Positions 28,964-38,126 of a stretch of 64,000 nucleotides of DNA are shown in pieces. The notes under the pieces were generated by a model. The model did no database searches, had not been told where the DNA came from, and saw only the letters and a program-made list of their open reading frames with translations. This DNA comes from Cupriavidus pauculus (lineage in GTDB: Bacteria; Pseudomonadota; Gammaproteobacteria; Burkholderiales; Burkholderiaceae). The position numbers were made by a program, and so were the translations under genes. The DNA lies in contig NZ_BPUO01000001.1 in the NCBI RefSeq assembly GCF_022179805.1, forward strand, positions 672,810 through 736,809, given 5' to 3'. Positions within the stretch are counted from its first letter, which is position 1. Each line of letters opens with the position of its first letter.

Positions 28964-29826
28964 TTGTCACTCGGGTGATTGGTGGCCTGGGCAACCAGAT
29001 GTTTCAGTACGCGGCTGGCCGCGCGCTGGCGTATCGTCATGACGTGCAATTGAAACTCGACAGCACGGGTTTCGAGACGTATCCCGTGCACAGCTACGGC
29101 TTGCATCATTTCGCCTTCAAAGCAGTACCGGCTGGCGAAAGGGAAATTCCAAACGGCCGGGCAGAGACCCGCTGGGCGCGGGCATTGCGCCGTTTTGGTC
29201 TTGGTACGGAGCTGAGCGTCTTTCGCGAACGGAGCTTCGCATTCGATCCCGAAGTACTGAGCTTGCCCGATGGCGTCTACCTGGATGGCTACTGGCAAAG
29301 CGAGCGATATTTCGCCGATATCGCGCAGGAACTACGTCGTGACTTCGAGATCGTGACCCCACCGAATGCCGAGAATGCCGCATGGCTTTCGCGCATCAGG
29401 AAGGACGAGGGCGCCATCTCGATACACGTGCGTCGTGGCGACTATGTCACCAATGCGTCGGCGAGCGCGGTACATGGAACTTGCCCACTCGACTATTACG
29501 TGCGTGCCGCGGAATACGTGGCGGGAAAGTGCGGGGCAGCGCCGACCTTCTATGTGTTTTCCGACGATCCGGACTGGGTGGCCCAGAATCTGCAACTCGG
29601 GTACGAGACAGTCTATGTCCGGCATAACGATGCCTCGCGCAATTATGAAGATCTTCGGCTCATGGCGGCCTGTCAGCACCACGTGATCGCCAACAGTACA
29701 TTCAGTTGGTGGGGCGCCTGGCTGAATCCGTCCAACAGGAAAGTCGTGGTGGCACCTGCGGCGTGGTTTCGCGACGGCAAGTTCGACACACGCGATCTGT
29801 TGCCGTCATCGTGGGTAAAGTTCTGA
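28960..29826 (+). CDS. GT11 alpha-1,2-fucosyltransferase-like protein
   Basis: 288 residues beginning VTRVIGGLGNQMFQYAAGRAL, the GT11 N-terminal signature, with the donor-binding HVRRGDYV motif (about 156-163), FYVFSDDPDWV and the C-terminal NSTFSWWGAWL. GT11 enzymes transfer L-fucose from GDP-L-fucose; some relatives in enteric O-antigen clusters transfer L-colitose instead. Given the ColD-like gene upstream, either donor is plausible. TGATG overlap with the next gene. Confidence 0.9.
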   Translation: MIVTRVIGGLGNQMFQYAAGRALAYRHDVQLKLDSTGFETYPVHSYGLHHFAFKAVPAGEREIPNGRAETRWARALRRFGLGTELSVFRERSFAFDPEVLSLPDGVYLDGYWQSERYFADIAQELRRDFEIVTPPNAENAAWLSRIRKDEGAISIHVRRGDYVTNASASAVHGTCPLDYYVRAAEYVAGKCGAAPTFYVFSDDPDWVAQNLQLGYETVYVRHNDASRNYEDLRLMAACQHHVIANSTFSWWGAWLNPSNRKVVVAPAAWFRDGKFDTRDLLPSSWVKF

Positions 29827-30893
29827 TGGGTGGAGCATCGATGCCAGGCAAGCCGCTGATCAGTGTCGTGATGCCGGCGTATAACGCGCAGGAACACCTT
29901 GCGGAGGCGCTGCAAAGCGTTTTGCAGCAGACCTACGAGTATTTCGAGGTCATCCTAATCGACGATGGATCGTCGGACCACACGCTGGAAATCGCGCGCT
30001 CGTTCGACGATCCGCGCATCCGGATTGTCGAGAACGAGTCGAATCTCGGGCTGGTCAATACGCTCAACAAGGCGCTAGGTTATTGCAGGGGCGACTATAT
30101 TGCCCGCATGGATGCGGACGATCTCTGCGTGCCGGAAAGGTTTCAGCTGCAGGTCGATTTCCTTGCGGAGCATCCCGAAGTGGGCGTGGTTGGCGGTGCG
30201 ATTCGTTTTTTCGATAATATTCCGACACCCTACACGTTTCACTTTCCGACTGCGCATGAAGACATCCGTGTTGCGTTGATGTTCTATTGTCCGTTGGCGC
30301 ATCCTGCGCTGATGTTCCGGCGGTCGGTGTACGACGAAGGCAAACTAAAGTACACGAGCGAGTTCCCCCATGCGGAGGACTATTGGCTGTGGAGCCGGTT
30401 TACTGTTGGGGTGCGCAGCGCGAATCTTCCGGATTTGCTGCTGCATTATCGCCTGCACAAGAAGCAGGTCAGCACCAGTGAATCCAATCACCAGTACCTG
30501 GCCTCCCGCTCCGTACGAGGCTGGATGTTCAGTCAGGCTGGCATCGATCTCACGCAAAGTGATTCGGAACTGCATGAAAGCCTGATTCTGGAGCGGTATG
30601 ACCCACGCCCAGAATATCTGAATGCCGTGGCAACGTGGTTTCAGAAGCTTGAATCGGCCAATGCGCGTTCCGCTTTTTGGGATGCCGGTGCATTGAACGG
30701 TCTGCTGCGGGAACGATTCCGCAAGGTGCTGGTTGAGACTGGGGTTCGCGCGTATCGCAAGTCGGCATCTCATGACGCGCTACGCTATATGCCGCCGCCA
30801 TCCATGGATCCGAAGCCGACCGTGCTGTCGTCGGCCGTGGCGTTCAAGCGACGCTGTCGCGTCGCGGTCAAGCGATTATTGGGGCGCGTATGA
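29826..30893 (+). CDS. Family 2 glycosyltransferase
   Basis: GT-A enzyme of 355 residues: ISVVMPAYNAQEHLAEALQSVLQQ, VILIDDGSSDHTLEIA and YIARMDADDLCVPERF (DxD-type metal site), then HAEDYWLW. The start overlaps the GT11 stop (TGATG); a longer frame begins inside GT11 and is not credible. The C-terminal about 80 residues are basic and variable. Probably cytoplasmic and membrane-associated, adding one residue of the repeat. Sugar specificity unknown; rhamnose is a reasonable guess because the locus makes dTDP-L-rhamnose. Confidence 0.88.
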   Translation: MGGASMPGKPLISVVMPAYNAQEHLAEALQSVLQQTYEYFEVILIDDGSSDHTLEIARSFDDPRIRIVENESNLGLVNTLNKALGYCRGDYIARMDADDLCVPERFQLQVDFLAEHPEVGVVGGAIRFFDNIPTPYTFHFPTAHEDIRVALMFYCPLAHPALMFRRSVYDEGKLKYTSEFPHAEDYWLWSRFTVGVRSANLPDLLLHYRLHKKQVSTSESNHQYLASRSVRGWMFSQAGIDLTQSDSELHESLILERYDPRPEYLNAVATWFQKLESANARSAFWDAGALNGLLRERFRKVLVETGVRAYRKSASHDALRYMPPPSMDPKPTVLSSAVAFKRRCRVAVKRLLGRV

Positions 30894-31855
30894 GCCAGCT
30901 GGTCAATGAAGCAGGGCGGCAGGGGAGCCGCGCGTCGTCACGTGACACCGTATCGTTGATTGTCCGTGCCGTGACGGGGCGGCCTCGTGAAATTGCCCGC
31001 GCGTTGGAGAGCATTGCGCGTGCGAGTTATGCGGCTATCGAAGTCGTGCTGGTCTACCAGGGAACCGACCTCGAATATCTAGCGTTCCTGAAGGGGCTGG
31101 ATGCGCTGTTGCCCGGGATCTCCTACCGCGTCGAGCACAATCCAACGGACGAAGATGAACGCGCGCGTAATCTCAATTTGGGGATCGCCGCATCCAGTGG
31201 TCGCTATTTTGGTTTTCTCGATGACGATGATGCGCTGGAGCCCGAGCACATTGCCTGCCTCGTGGAAGCGCTGATCGGCAGCGGGCGCGCTTGGGCTTAT
31301 TCCCAGACAGTATTGAAGAAGGAAAATGAGCACTATGAAGTGATTCAACAGTCGAAGCCCTTCGTGCGTAAGAGCTTCTCGCTGAAATCACTGTGGACCG
31401 AGAATTTCATTCCCATCCACAGCTTCCTGGTGGATCGTTCGCGCTTACATGAAGAACTGCGCGAGTGTCCTTTCAATGAGGAATTGACCCGTTCAGAAGA
31501 TTGGGACTTCCTGATCCGATTGGGATTTCATCACGAGCCTGCTGTCGTCCACCAGTTCACGTGCAGCTACTACGTGAGCACGGCGCCGCGGAACAGCAAT
31601 CTTTCGCTGACGAAACCCAGCGAGCAAACGGAGCAGAGTCTGCTAAACAAGCGCGAATGGGAGCGTTCGAAAGAAATTGTCGAGAGCACCAAGGAAGAAT
31701 TGATGGGGCGTTTCTACTGGGCGCGCGACTATTTTGCCTCGGCGGTCGCGCAACCTGTGGTGGCGATGCAAGCGGCAAGCGAGAGCGTGGCGGGTAACCG
31801 CCTGTACCGTCGCATCGTGCGCGGCATCATTCGACGGCTGGAACGGACAGTCTGA
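30890..31855 (+). CDS. Family 2 glycosyltransferase
   Basis: 321 residues, GT-A fold with a less typical N-terminus (TVSLIVRAVTGRPREIARALESIARASY), then EVVLVYQG and RYFGFLDDDDALEPEHIACL, in which the Asp run is the metal/nucleotide site, and a later TRSEDWDFLIRLGF acidic motif. The first about 20 residues are polar and may not be part of the fold. Overlaps the previous gene by 4 bp. Donor unknown. Confidence 0.85.
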   Translation: MSQLVNEAGRQGSRASSRDTVSLIVRAVTGRPREIARALESIARASYAAIEVVLVYQGTDLEYLAFLKGLDALLPGISYRVEHNPTDEDERARNLNLGIAASSGRYFGFLDDDDALEPEHIACLVEALIGSGRAWAYSQTVLKKENEHYEVIQQSKPFVRKSFSLKSLWTENFIPIHSFLVDRSRLHEELRECPFNEELTRSEDWDFLIRLGFHHEPAVVHQFTCSYYVSTAPRNSNLSLTKPSEQTEQSLLNKREWERSKEIVESTKEELMGRFYWARDYFASAVAQPVVAMQAASESVAGNRLYRRIVRGIIRRLERTV

Positions 31856-31925
31856 CGTGAGCCGAGTGACAACTGCCGCCCGGGAACCGCGCAATACTCC
31901 GCTATTGAATTTGCCAGAGGATCCG

Positions 31926-32954
31926 ATGCCTAAAGTCTCAATCTGCATTCCGGCATACAAGCAGGTGGCATTCCTGCGCCAAACGCTGAAATCGGTAAGT
32001 GAGCAACGTTTTACTGATTATGAGTTGATCATCACCGACGATTCTCCCGACGATTCCGTGGAGACTTTGCTGGCCGAATTCGATTTTGGTGGCCGGATGC
32101 GCTACGTACGTAATGCGCAGCAGCTTGGTTCTCCAGAAAATTGGAATGCGGCGTTGCGGCTTGCTTCGGGCGATTATCTGAAGATCCTGCATCACGATGA
32201 TAATTTCACCGATGCCGACGCGCTGGGTGATTTCGTGCGACTGCTCGACGACAACCCTGAAGCCGGATTCGCATTCTGCGCCACATTGATCGTCAACGTG
32301 GCCAATGGCACGGAGCGGGTTCATCGGGCTACCGAAAGCCAGATGAGTACTCTGCGTGCCATGCCCGAGATCCTGTTTGCCGGCAACTTTGTCGGTGCGC
32401 CGAGCACCACGATCTATCGGCGTGAGTTCGCGCTGGACTACGACGTCCGCATGAAGTGGTTGGTTGACCTGGATTTCTATATTCGCATCCTGCGAAGCGA
32501 TATCGGTTTTGCATTCAGTGCCCGGCCGCTGATTTGCACGCCTACCAACGCGGCGCACCAAGTGACGGAGGTCTGCCGGGACAGTGGCCAGATCGAGTTG
32601 TACGAATACTCGATCCTCTTCGACAAGATCGCCGACGCAGTGGCACAGCGTCCCGAGATCAAGGAACAGTGGTACCGCCTGTTCGAAAAATATGGCATTC
32701 GCTCTCGCCGAAGCTTCCTGAAATATGATGTGGCTCAGCCCGAGCCCGCCGAGTATTTCACAAAATTGATCAAGAATTATCGCCGTCGTCGCTACCTGAC
32801 GCTGCATGGTCTGGCACGCGTATTCTTTGCAATCTATCCGAAAATGCCGGCGCCCATTCGTGCGCCGATTCGGTGGGCGAAGAACAGCCTTCTATTTGTA
32901 CTGGGCCGGCAACGCAAAGTGGCGCGCGTGACCGAGCTGGATGGCGACAAGTAA
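31926..32954 (+). CDS. Family 2 glycosyltransferase
   Basis: 342 residues from MPKVSICIPAYKQVAFLRQTLKSV, with DYELIITDDSPDDSVETLL, LASGDYLKILHHDDNFTD and a later MKWLVDLDFYIRIL. Starts further upstream are open in this frame, including a GTG at 31857 right after the preceding stop, but the ATG at 31926 is the family start. It is immediately adjacent to the next glycosyltransferase. Donor unknown. Confidence 0.86.
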   Translation: MPKVSICIPAYKQVAFLRQTLKSVSEQRFTDYELIITDDSPDDSVETLLAEFDFGGRMRYVRNAQQLGSPENWNAALRLASGDYLKILHHDDNFTDADALGDFVRLLDDNPEAGFAFCATLIVNVANGTERVHRATESQMSTLRAMPEILFAGNFVGAPSTTIYRREFALDYDVRMKWLVDLDFYIRILRSDIGFAFSARPLICTPTNAAHQVTEVCRDSGQIELYEYSILFDKIADAVAQRPEIKEQWYRLFEKYGIRSRRSFLKYDVAQPEPAEYFTKLIKNYRRRRYLTLHGLARVFFAIYPKMPAPIRAPIRWAKNSLLFVLGRQRKVARVTELDGDK

Positions 32955-33830
32955 ATGTCTGAGCAGAGCATTCCAATCACGGTGTTGTTGCCAGTTCGCA
33001 ATGGTCGTAGAACCATTGCTTCGGCGGTCCGTTCCATCCTGGATCAGACCTTCGACAATTTCGAGTTGCTGGTGCTCGATGATGGATCTGATGACGATAC
33101 CGCCGCGATTGTCCGCGGCATCGGGGATGTGCGTATTCGCCTGGTATCTGATGGCCGCCAGCTTGGCCTTACATCGCGCCTGAATCAGGGGGTTGATCTC
33201 GCGCGTGGCAGATACCTAGCACGGATGGATGCGGACGATCTGAGTTTCCCGGAGCGTCTGTCTCATCAATTTGAGTTCCTCGAGCAACATGCGGAAGTGG
33301 ATCTTTTAGGTTGTCGCGCGGCGGTCTTCAGGAACGACGGCACCGTGGTCGGCATGCTGCCGTTTCGAGAAACGCACGAGGCGATCTGCGCGCGTCCATG
33401 GCGAGGTATTCCGCTTCCGCATCCCACGTGGATGGGACGGACGAGCTGGTTTCGCAAACATCGCTATCTGGTACCGGAAGTGAGGCGGGCCGAAGACCAG
33501 GAGCTCCTGCTGCGAAGCTGTATTGACAGCCGTTTTGCGTGCTTGGACGAGACGCTGTTGGCCTACCGGCAAGGCACATATAGCGTCGCGTCAACTTTGG
33601 TTGCTCGCCGCCATCTGTTATACGCACAACTGCGCACCTTCGTTGGGCGTCAGCAATGGGGCAATATTGCATTGGCGACCGCGTCCAGCGGCGTGAAGAT
33701 CATCGTCGACGTTCTCGCCGTACTGCCGGGCATGGACAAGGGGCTGGCCTTCCGTCGCGTGGAAGATCCTGTGCCTGTGGAGACTATTAGGCGCATCGAA
33801 AAAATGCTGGGCAGTGCGTCCCGACAGTAG
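32955..33830 (+). CDS. Family 2 glycosyltransferase
   Basis: 291 residues: ITVLLPVRNGRRTIASAVRSILDQTFDNFELLVLDDGSDDDTAAIV and RYLARMDADDLSFPERLSHQ, a textbook GT2 N-terminal half, then RRAEDQELLLR. Last gene of the 18-kb plus-strand operon; only 23 bp separate it from the convergent minus-strand operon, and no clear terminator hairpin is visible in that gap. Confidence 0.88.
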   Translation: MSEQSIPITVLLPVRNGRRTIASAVRSILDQTFDNFELLVLDDGSDDDTAAIVRGIGDVRIRLVSDGRQLGLTSRLNQGVDLARGRYLARMDADDLSFPERLSHQFEFLEQHAEVDLLGCRAAVFRNDGTVVGMLPFRETHEAICARPWRGIPLPHPTWMGRTSWFRKHRYLVPEVRRAEDQELLLRSCIDSRFACLDETLLAYRQGTYSVASTLVARRHLLYAQLRTFVGRQQWGNIALATASSGVKIIVDVLAVLPGMDKGLAFRRVEDPVPVETIRRIEKMLGSASRQ

Positions 33831-33853
33831 CGTGCCTCCGTAATGTGTGCCTG

Positions 33854-34750
33854 TCAGGTTCGCGCGGTGCTGTGCGCGATTGCTTTTCCCAACCGTAACA
33901 ATACGGCGCCGACGCGGCCCGCTGTGTACCAGCCGAGCATCAACAGCGGCTTGCAGCGCGGGTCGGCGAGCTTCAACGCACGGCGATTTTTCAGCAGGAA
34001 GCGCGCAGTGTTATAGAGCGCGTAGCTCTCATAGGACAACCTCCCGCGTCCGCGAGCGCCCCCCGTCGCTCGGGAAGGTGGCAGGTTGATCTGCACTGCA
34101 CGGGGTTCGTAGGAAATCCTTGTTCCACGTGCACGGCAACGCACGAGAAAGTCGGTCTCTTCGCGATAGCAGTTGCCGATGTAACCGGTATCAAAATCGA
34201 TGGCCTGCGCGACTGCGGTGCGAATCAGGAATGACGCGTGGCACACCGGCACTTCAATGGGCTGCCGTGCCGCTGCTGCGAAATCGAACTGCAGTCGGCT
34301 GAGTCGCACGATGTCATCGGCACTGTTCGCGGCTTTGCGCCGATCCAGGACGGCAGCCTCGGTATCCTTGTCATCGCGCAGATAGAGGGCCGAAGCCCCT
34401 ACGATGTCACTTGCGGTGTCTTCCGCAGTCTGCAACAGCACGCGCATGGCATCCGGACTCAGCAAGGAATCGTCGTCACCAAAGTACACGTATTCCGTTA
34501 GTGCCAAGGCCTTGCCTCGATTCTTCGAGGTTGTCTGCTTGCCGTTTACTTCATTGCGTAAATACGTGATCTGCGGGTGGCGTTGCATGAGTCGCTGGGC
34601 AACCTCCGGCGTATTGTCCGGGGAGCAGTCGTCCACGAGGATGAGTTGCGCAACTTCAGGCTGCAGATAGGACGGGATGGTCTCCGCCAACAAATGGGCG
34701 CGCTTGTAAGTCGGGACCACCACGGTCACCTTAGGCTGGCTGTCTGACAT
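33854..34750 (-). CDS. Family 2 glycosyltransferase
   Basis: 298 residues from MSDSQPKVTVVVPTYKRAHLLAETI, with AQLILVDDCSPDNTPEVAQRL and LTEYVYFGDDDSLLSPDAMRVL (DDD metal motif), then YREETDFLVRCRARG. A longer frame reaching 34813 runs into the upstream gene and is ignored. Last gene of the first minus-strand operon, overlapping the 3' end of the polymerase-like gene. Donor unknown. Confidence 0.86.
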   Translation of the reverse strand: MSDSQPKVTVVVPTYKRAHLLAETIPSYLQPEVAQLILVDDCSPDNTPEVAQRLMQRHPQITYLRNEVNGKQTTSKNRGKALALTEYVYFGDDDSLLSPDAMRVLLQTAEDTASDIVGASALYLRDDKDTEAAVLDRRKAANSADDIVRLSRLQFDFAAAARQPIEVPVCHASFLIRTAVAQAIDFDTGYIGNCYREETDFLVRCRARGTRISYEPRAVQINLPPSRATGGARGRGRLSYESYALYNTARFLLKNRRALKLADPRCKPLLMLGWYTAGRVGAVLLRLGKAIAHSTART

Positions 34751-36107
34751 GGAACTTGGCGACCAAGTGGGCGATAAAGGCGACCGCTGCGGACTTGAAC
34801 AGCGGCACGACAAAGAACAGTTGGCTCTCGCGCGGTATCAGCAGGAAGAAAGGCAATGTTGCGGCAAACACGAACAGCCCGAGTGGCGTGGCCTGGGCTA
34901 GCCTATAGAGGAGCCGCAGGGCGCCGCCAGTGAACACGCCTGCGACAAGTGGTCCGAATACAGGCGAGTAAAGCATCGCCTCGGCCACTGCAGAACCGCC
35001 CATCCCCTTTCCATTCAGGTACATGTTGCTGTCCACGATGAATGACATGCGGTGAGACAGATGCGCGGTTTGTCGTGCAAATTCCACCGTTTGTCCCACT
35101 GCCAGCTCCCCGAGAGCGTGGTGGTAGCCATCGACGAACAACGCAAATGTGGAGCGTAGGCCATCAACCACAGGTACGAACGAAGTCAGGTTCTTTAGCG
35201 TGGAAACGATGAAGATTAGACTGACACCCTGGCCATAGAAGAAGCCGAAGAGGGTTTCAAGCGGATCCGACGAAACGGCCGTGGAAACGGACATGCCGAC
35301 GCGTACGCGACCGATCAGGTCGGCCGTGAGTGCCAGCGCAAACACCGCCAGGCCAGCCTTCCACCATGACACACGAATTCGTTGCGTGGTGACCAGCAGC
35401 CAGGTCAGGCCAATCATCTGGGCCATTGGAATACCGCGCGCGCCCTTGAGCATGTCGAGCAGGCAGAGCAGTAGGCCCAATGCACAGGCCGCAAGTGCCG
35501 GACGCAGGCGAGGGCGCGATGCCAGGTAGGCAAACACGCAAAACATCAGCCATCCGCCCAGCGCATACGGCACACCGCCCGGCCCACCGTACTTATAGAG
35601 GGCCAGGTAGTCGCCGGTACGCCATGTGTCGATGTTGATGCAGGCCCGGTAGATTGTGAACGGAAGGAGGACCATGCCTGCGCGGAGCGCAAAAGTGGCG
35701 AGGCTGTCGTCGCGACGCTGCTGCAGGTCACCGAGCCGGCCCGCCACCAGCACGATGCCGCAGAGGTACAGGCAGACGCCGGACAGCGCCTTCGACACCA
35801 GTGCTTCGTCCATCGGCCCAACCAGGAACCAGTCGCCATACCGGTAGTCGGCCCAGCCGAAGAAGTAGGTGATCAGAAAACGGCTCAGCAAAAACAGGGT
35901 CGTGGTGGTGCAGATCAGCAGGACTGGATTGAACCGGCTAGACGTGGCGTGGCTCGCGCGGTGCATGCACGCGAAGAACGTCAGGGCGGTCAGCGGTGCT
36001 TGCCAGTTGAGCGCGCCCACCGCAGCGCTGATCAGGTTGGCAATCGCCAGCACCAGTATTGCCAGTAACGACAGATTAGGCATCCCGGGTTCCAAGAAAT
36101 AAAACAA
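34731..36107 (-). CDS. wzy: Polytopic membrane protein, probable Wzy-type polysaccharide polymerase
   Basis: 458 very hydrophobic residues with roughly ten to twelve predicted helices and one larger hydrophilic loop in the second half (around VGMSVSTAVSSDPLETLFG and ELAVGQTVEFARQTAH). Wzy polymerases share little sequence; topology, length and position directly after a Wzx flippase and among glycosyltransferases are the reasons for the call. The ATG at 36107 overlaps the flippase end by 32 bp; an internal ATG at 36083 (MPNLSLL) overlaps it by 8 bp and may be the real start. Confidence 0.65.
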   Translation of the reverse strand: MFYFLEPGMPNLSLLAILVLAIANLISAAVGALNWQAPLTALTFFACMHRASHATSSRFNPVLLICTTTTLFLLSRFLITYFFGWADYRYGDWFLVGPMDEALVSKALSGVCLYLCGIVLVAGRLGDLQQRRDDSLATFALRAGMVLLPFTIYRACINIDTWRTGDYLALYKYGGPGGVPYALGGWLMFCVFAYLASRPRLRPALAACALGLLLCLLDMLKGARGIPMAQMIGLTWLLVTTQRIRVSWWKAGLAVFALALTADLIGRVRVGMSVSTAVSSDPLETLFGFFYGQGVSLIFIVSTLKNLTSFVPVVDGLRSTFALFVDGYHHALGELAVGQTVEFARQTAHLSHRMSFIVDSNMYLNGKGMGGSAVAEAMLYSPVFGPLVAGVFTGGALRLLYRLAQATPLGLFVFAATLPFFLLIPRESQLFFVVPLFKSAAVAFIAHLVAKFHVRQPA

Positions 36108-37311
36108 ATGCGACTATCAGCAGGACGAGATTGGCCACGGCATAGGCCACGGCAGCACCTGCCAGACCGGTCATGCCGGTCAGGATGTAGGTGGCCAGTA
36201 CGAAACAGGCCGAAAACGTCAGTTCGAGCACCCAGGAAAAGCGAAGATTCCTCTGGTAGATGAAGAACGCTACAAGGGGCATGGCCAGCGCCTTGAACGC
36301 GTCGCCAAGCAATTCGATCCACAGCAGGGGAGCAATCCCGCCATACGTTTCTGAATACAGGAGATGAACTACCAGATCGGCGCCTCGCCACAGGATGGCG
36401 GCGCCGATGACGAAGCCGAGCGCAACCAGCAGCCCGTAGGCGGGCAGGCGGGCCTTCAGCGCCCGATGCGGCGTGCCGCTGCGGAATACCTCGGGCAGCA
36501 GCACGAAGCTGACAACGGCCTGAGCCATCGCGACGACGGCGTCCGAGATACGGAACATCCCCTGCCACAGGCCCGCGGCTTCAGGGCTCACCTGTGTCGC
36601 CACTAACTGGCGGACGGCAATGACGGAGGCTGTACCTACCACGGCGGGGGCCAGCGCGATAACCACATATGGTGCCAGCGCCCGGGCCGCCACCATGCCT
36701 TCGGGCAGTGATGCCTTGCTGGCATGCCAGCGGGTGCGCGTGAAGGCCGCCACAGCCAGCCAGATGACCAGCGTCGCGGCGAAGCCCGCGATCAGCGCGT
36801 AAACGGCACTCTGCACCGAGCCTGGCGTGACGAAGATCCAGTAGCTCAGCAGGACCGCAATGCCGGAGAGCGCCACCACCATGGCGTTCAGGCGCGAGCG
36901 ACCCTGTGCCAGCACGCTTGACTGGATCTGCAATGCGAGGCCGGCGAGCAGCCCCAGAATCAGCGCCGCGAGTGGCGGCAATGCCGAGGCCCCGCCGACG
37001 ATGTCAAGCTGCTGGAAGCCGGCATGCCAGATCGCGATGATCACGGGGACGCCCAGCGCGAACAGCATGCCGCCGGTCAGCCACTGGTCTCGTGCACGGG
37101 CTTCGTGCGACGGCGAGGACAGTCGCGCTACCAATCCTTGCGAGATGCCGCCGTTCGAAAACGTCGTGTAAAGGGTGGCAAGACTAAACACGTTACCCCA
37201 CGCGCCGAATGCAACGGGGCCCAACTGCGTGGATAGGATCTTGTTGGCGGCCAGGCCGCAGAGCAACTTCAGGAGAACGCCCAGTCCAGAGATCAGCGCA
37301 TTCAATGCCAT
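36076..37311 (-). CDS. wzx: Polysaccharide flippase of the MOP superfamily (Wzx-like)
   Basis: 411 residues with about twelve membrane helices. The N-terminus MALNALISGLGVLLKLLCGLAANKILSTQLGPVAFGAWGNV matches Wzx/O-antigen translocases, and FSNGGISQGLVARLSS follows. It should flip undecaprenyl-linked repeat units to the periplasm. An in-frame extension to 37566 lies inside the preceding glycosyltransferase gene and is rejected. The start overlaps that gene by 10 bp. Confidence 0.87.
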   Translation of the reverse strand: MALNALISGLGVLLKLLCGLAANKILSTQLGPVAFGAWGNVFSLATLYTTFSNGGISQGLVARLSSPSHEARARDQWLTGGMLFALGVPVIIAIWHAGFQQLDIVGGASALPPLAALILGLLAGLALQIQSSVLAQGRSRLNAMVVALSGIAVLLSYWIFVTPGSVQSAVYALIAGFAATLVIWLAVAAFTRTRWHASKASLPEGMVAARALAPYVVIALAPAVVGTASVIAVRQLVATQVSPEAAGLWQGMFRISDAVVAMAQAVVSFVLLPEVFRSGTPHRALKARLPAYGLLVALGFVIGAAILWRGADLVVHLLYSETYGGIAPLLWIELLGDAFKALAMPLVAFFIYQRNLRFSWVLELTFSACFVLATYILTGMTGLAGAAVAYAVANLVLLIVAFVLFLGTRDA

Positions 37312-38126
37312 GGAGGCGACGCCAAAGTCTGTTGGGGGCTCAAGAAACGGCCGAGCAGCCGCGAAGTCATGGCGGTGAACAGGTAGCTGGTCAGGAAAAA
37401 TGCCGAGGTTACCTTGCCGAAGCCTTCCATCGTCCGCATGATGAACCAGACGGAATGCGCGGAGCGGAACTTGTTCGACGAGAACGATCGCTTGCGCACG
37501 CGATACCAGGCGAGTGTCTTCGGCAGGCGCGCTCCGCGCAGGCCGCCCTTGATCAGGATGGCCCACGCGGCGAAATCCTCGGCGACATGGCCGGGTGGCA
37601 TGGCCGGGAAGACGCCATTGCCGGCAATCCTGCGCTTGAGCATCACAGCCAGGCAGCCGATACCGCGGCGGGCATTATGCGAAAACAGTGTCAGGCGATT
37701 TGGGCCGCATATCTTCGATAATGGGCGGCCGCTCCCATCCTCGAACGGAATATAATCGTGGTAGCTAAAATCAAGATTCTGGTCGCGCATAAACCGAACC
37801 TGCTGCTCGAGTTTGCGCGCATCCCAAATGTCATCGGCATCGAGAAACGCGACGAATTCTCCGGTTGCGGCGGAAATACCGATATTGCGCGCGCGGGCGG
37901 GACCATATGCAACGGGATTTGTGATAATCCTGATGCGTGCATCGGACGAGGCAAGACCGGCAAGCACGGCTGCCGTCTCGCCATTGGAGCCATCGTCGAC
38001 CAGAATCCATTCAAAATCGGTCAGACTTTGCTGCAGAATCGAGCTGGCGGTGGCGCCAATATACTTCCCGTCGTTATGGACGGGAGTAACGACGCTAACA
38101 AGTCTTTTCTCGCTCGATGTGGTCAT
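37302..38126 (-). CDS. Family 2 glycosyltransferase
   Basis: 274 residues: LVSVVTPVHNDGKYIGATASSILQQSLTDFEWILVDDGSNGETAAVL and TGEFVAFLDADDIWDARKLEQQ (DxD), then VAEDFAAWAILIKGG and a C-terminal hydrophobic patch (FFLTSYLFTAM). It overlaps the start of the flippase gene and the stop of the upstream GT4 gene (4 bp), consistent with a polycistronic unit. Confidence 0.87.
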   Translation of the reverse strand: MTTSSEKRLVSVVTPVHNDGKYIGATASSILQQSLTDFEWILVDDGSNGETAAVLAGLASSDARIRIITNPVAYGPARARNIGISAATGEFVAFLDADDIWDARKLEQQVRFMRDQNLDFSYHDYIPFEDGSGRPLSKICGPNRLTLFSHNARRGIGCLAVMLKRRIAGNGVFPAMPPGHVAEDFAAWAILIKGGLRGARLPKTLAWYRVRKRSFSSNKFRSAHSVWFIMRTMEGFGKVTSAFFLTSYLFTAMTSRLLGRFLSPQQTLASPPWH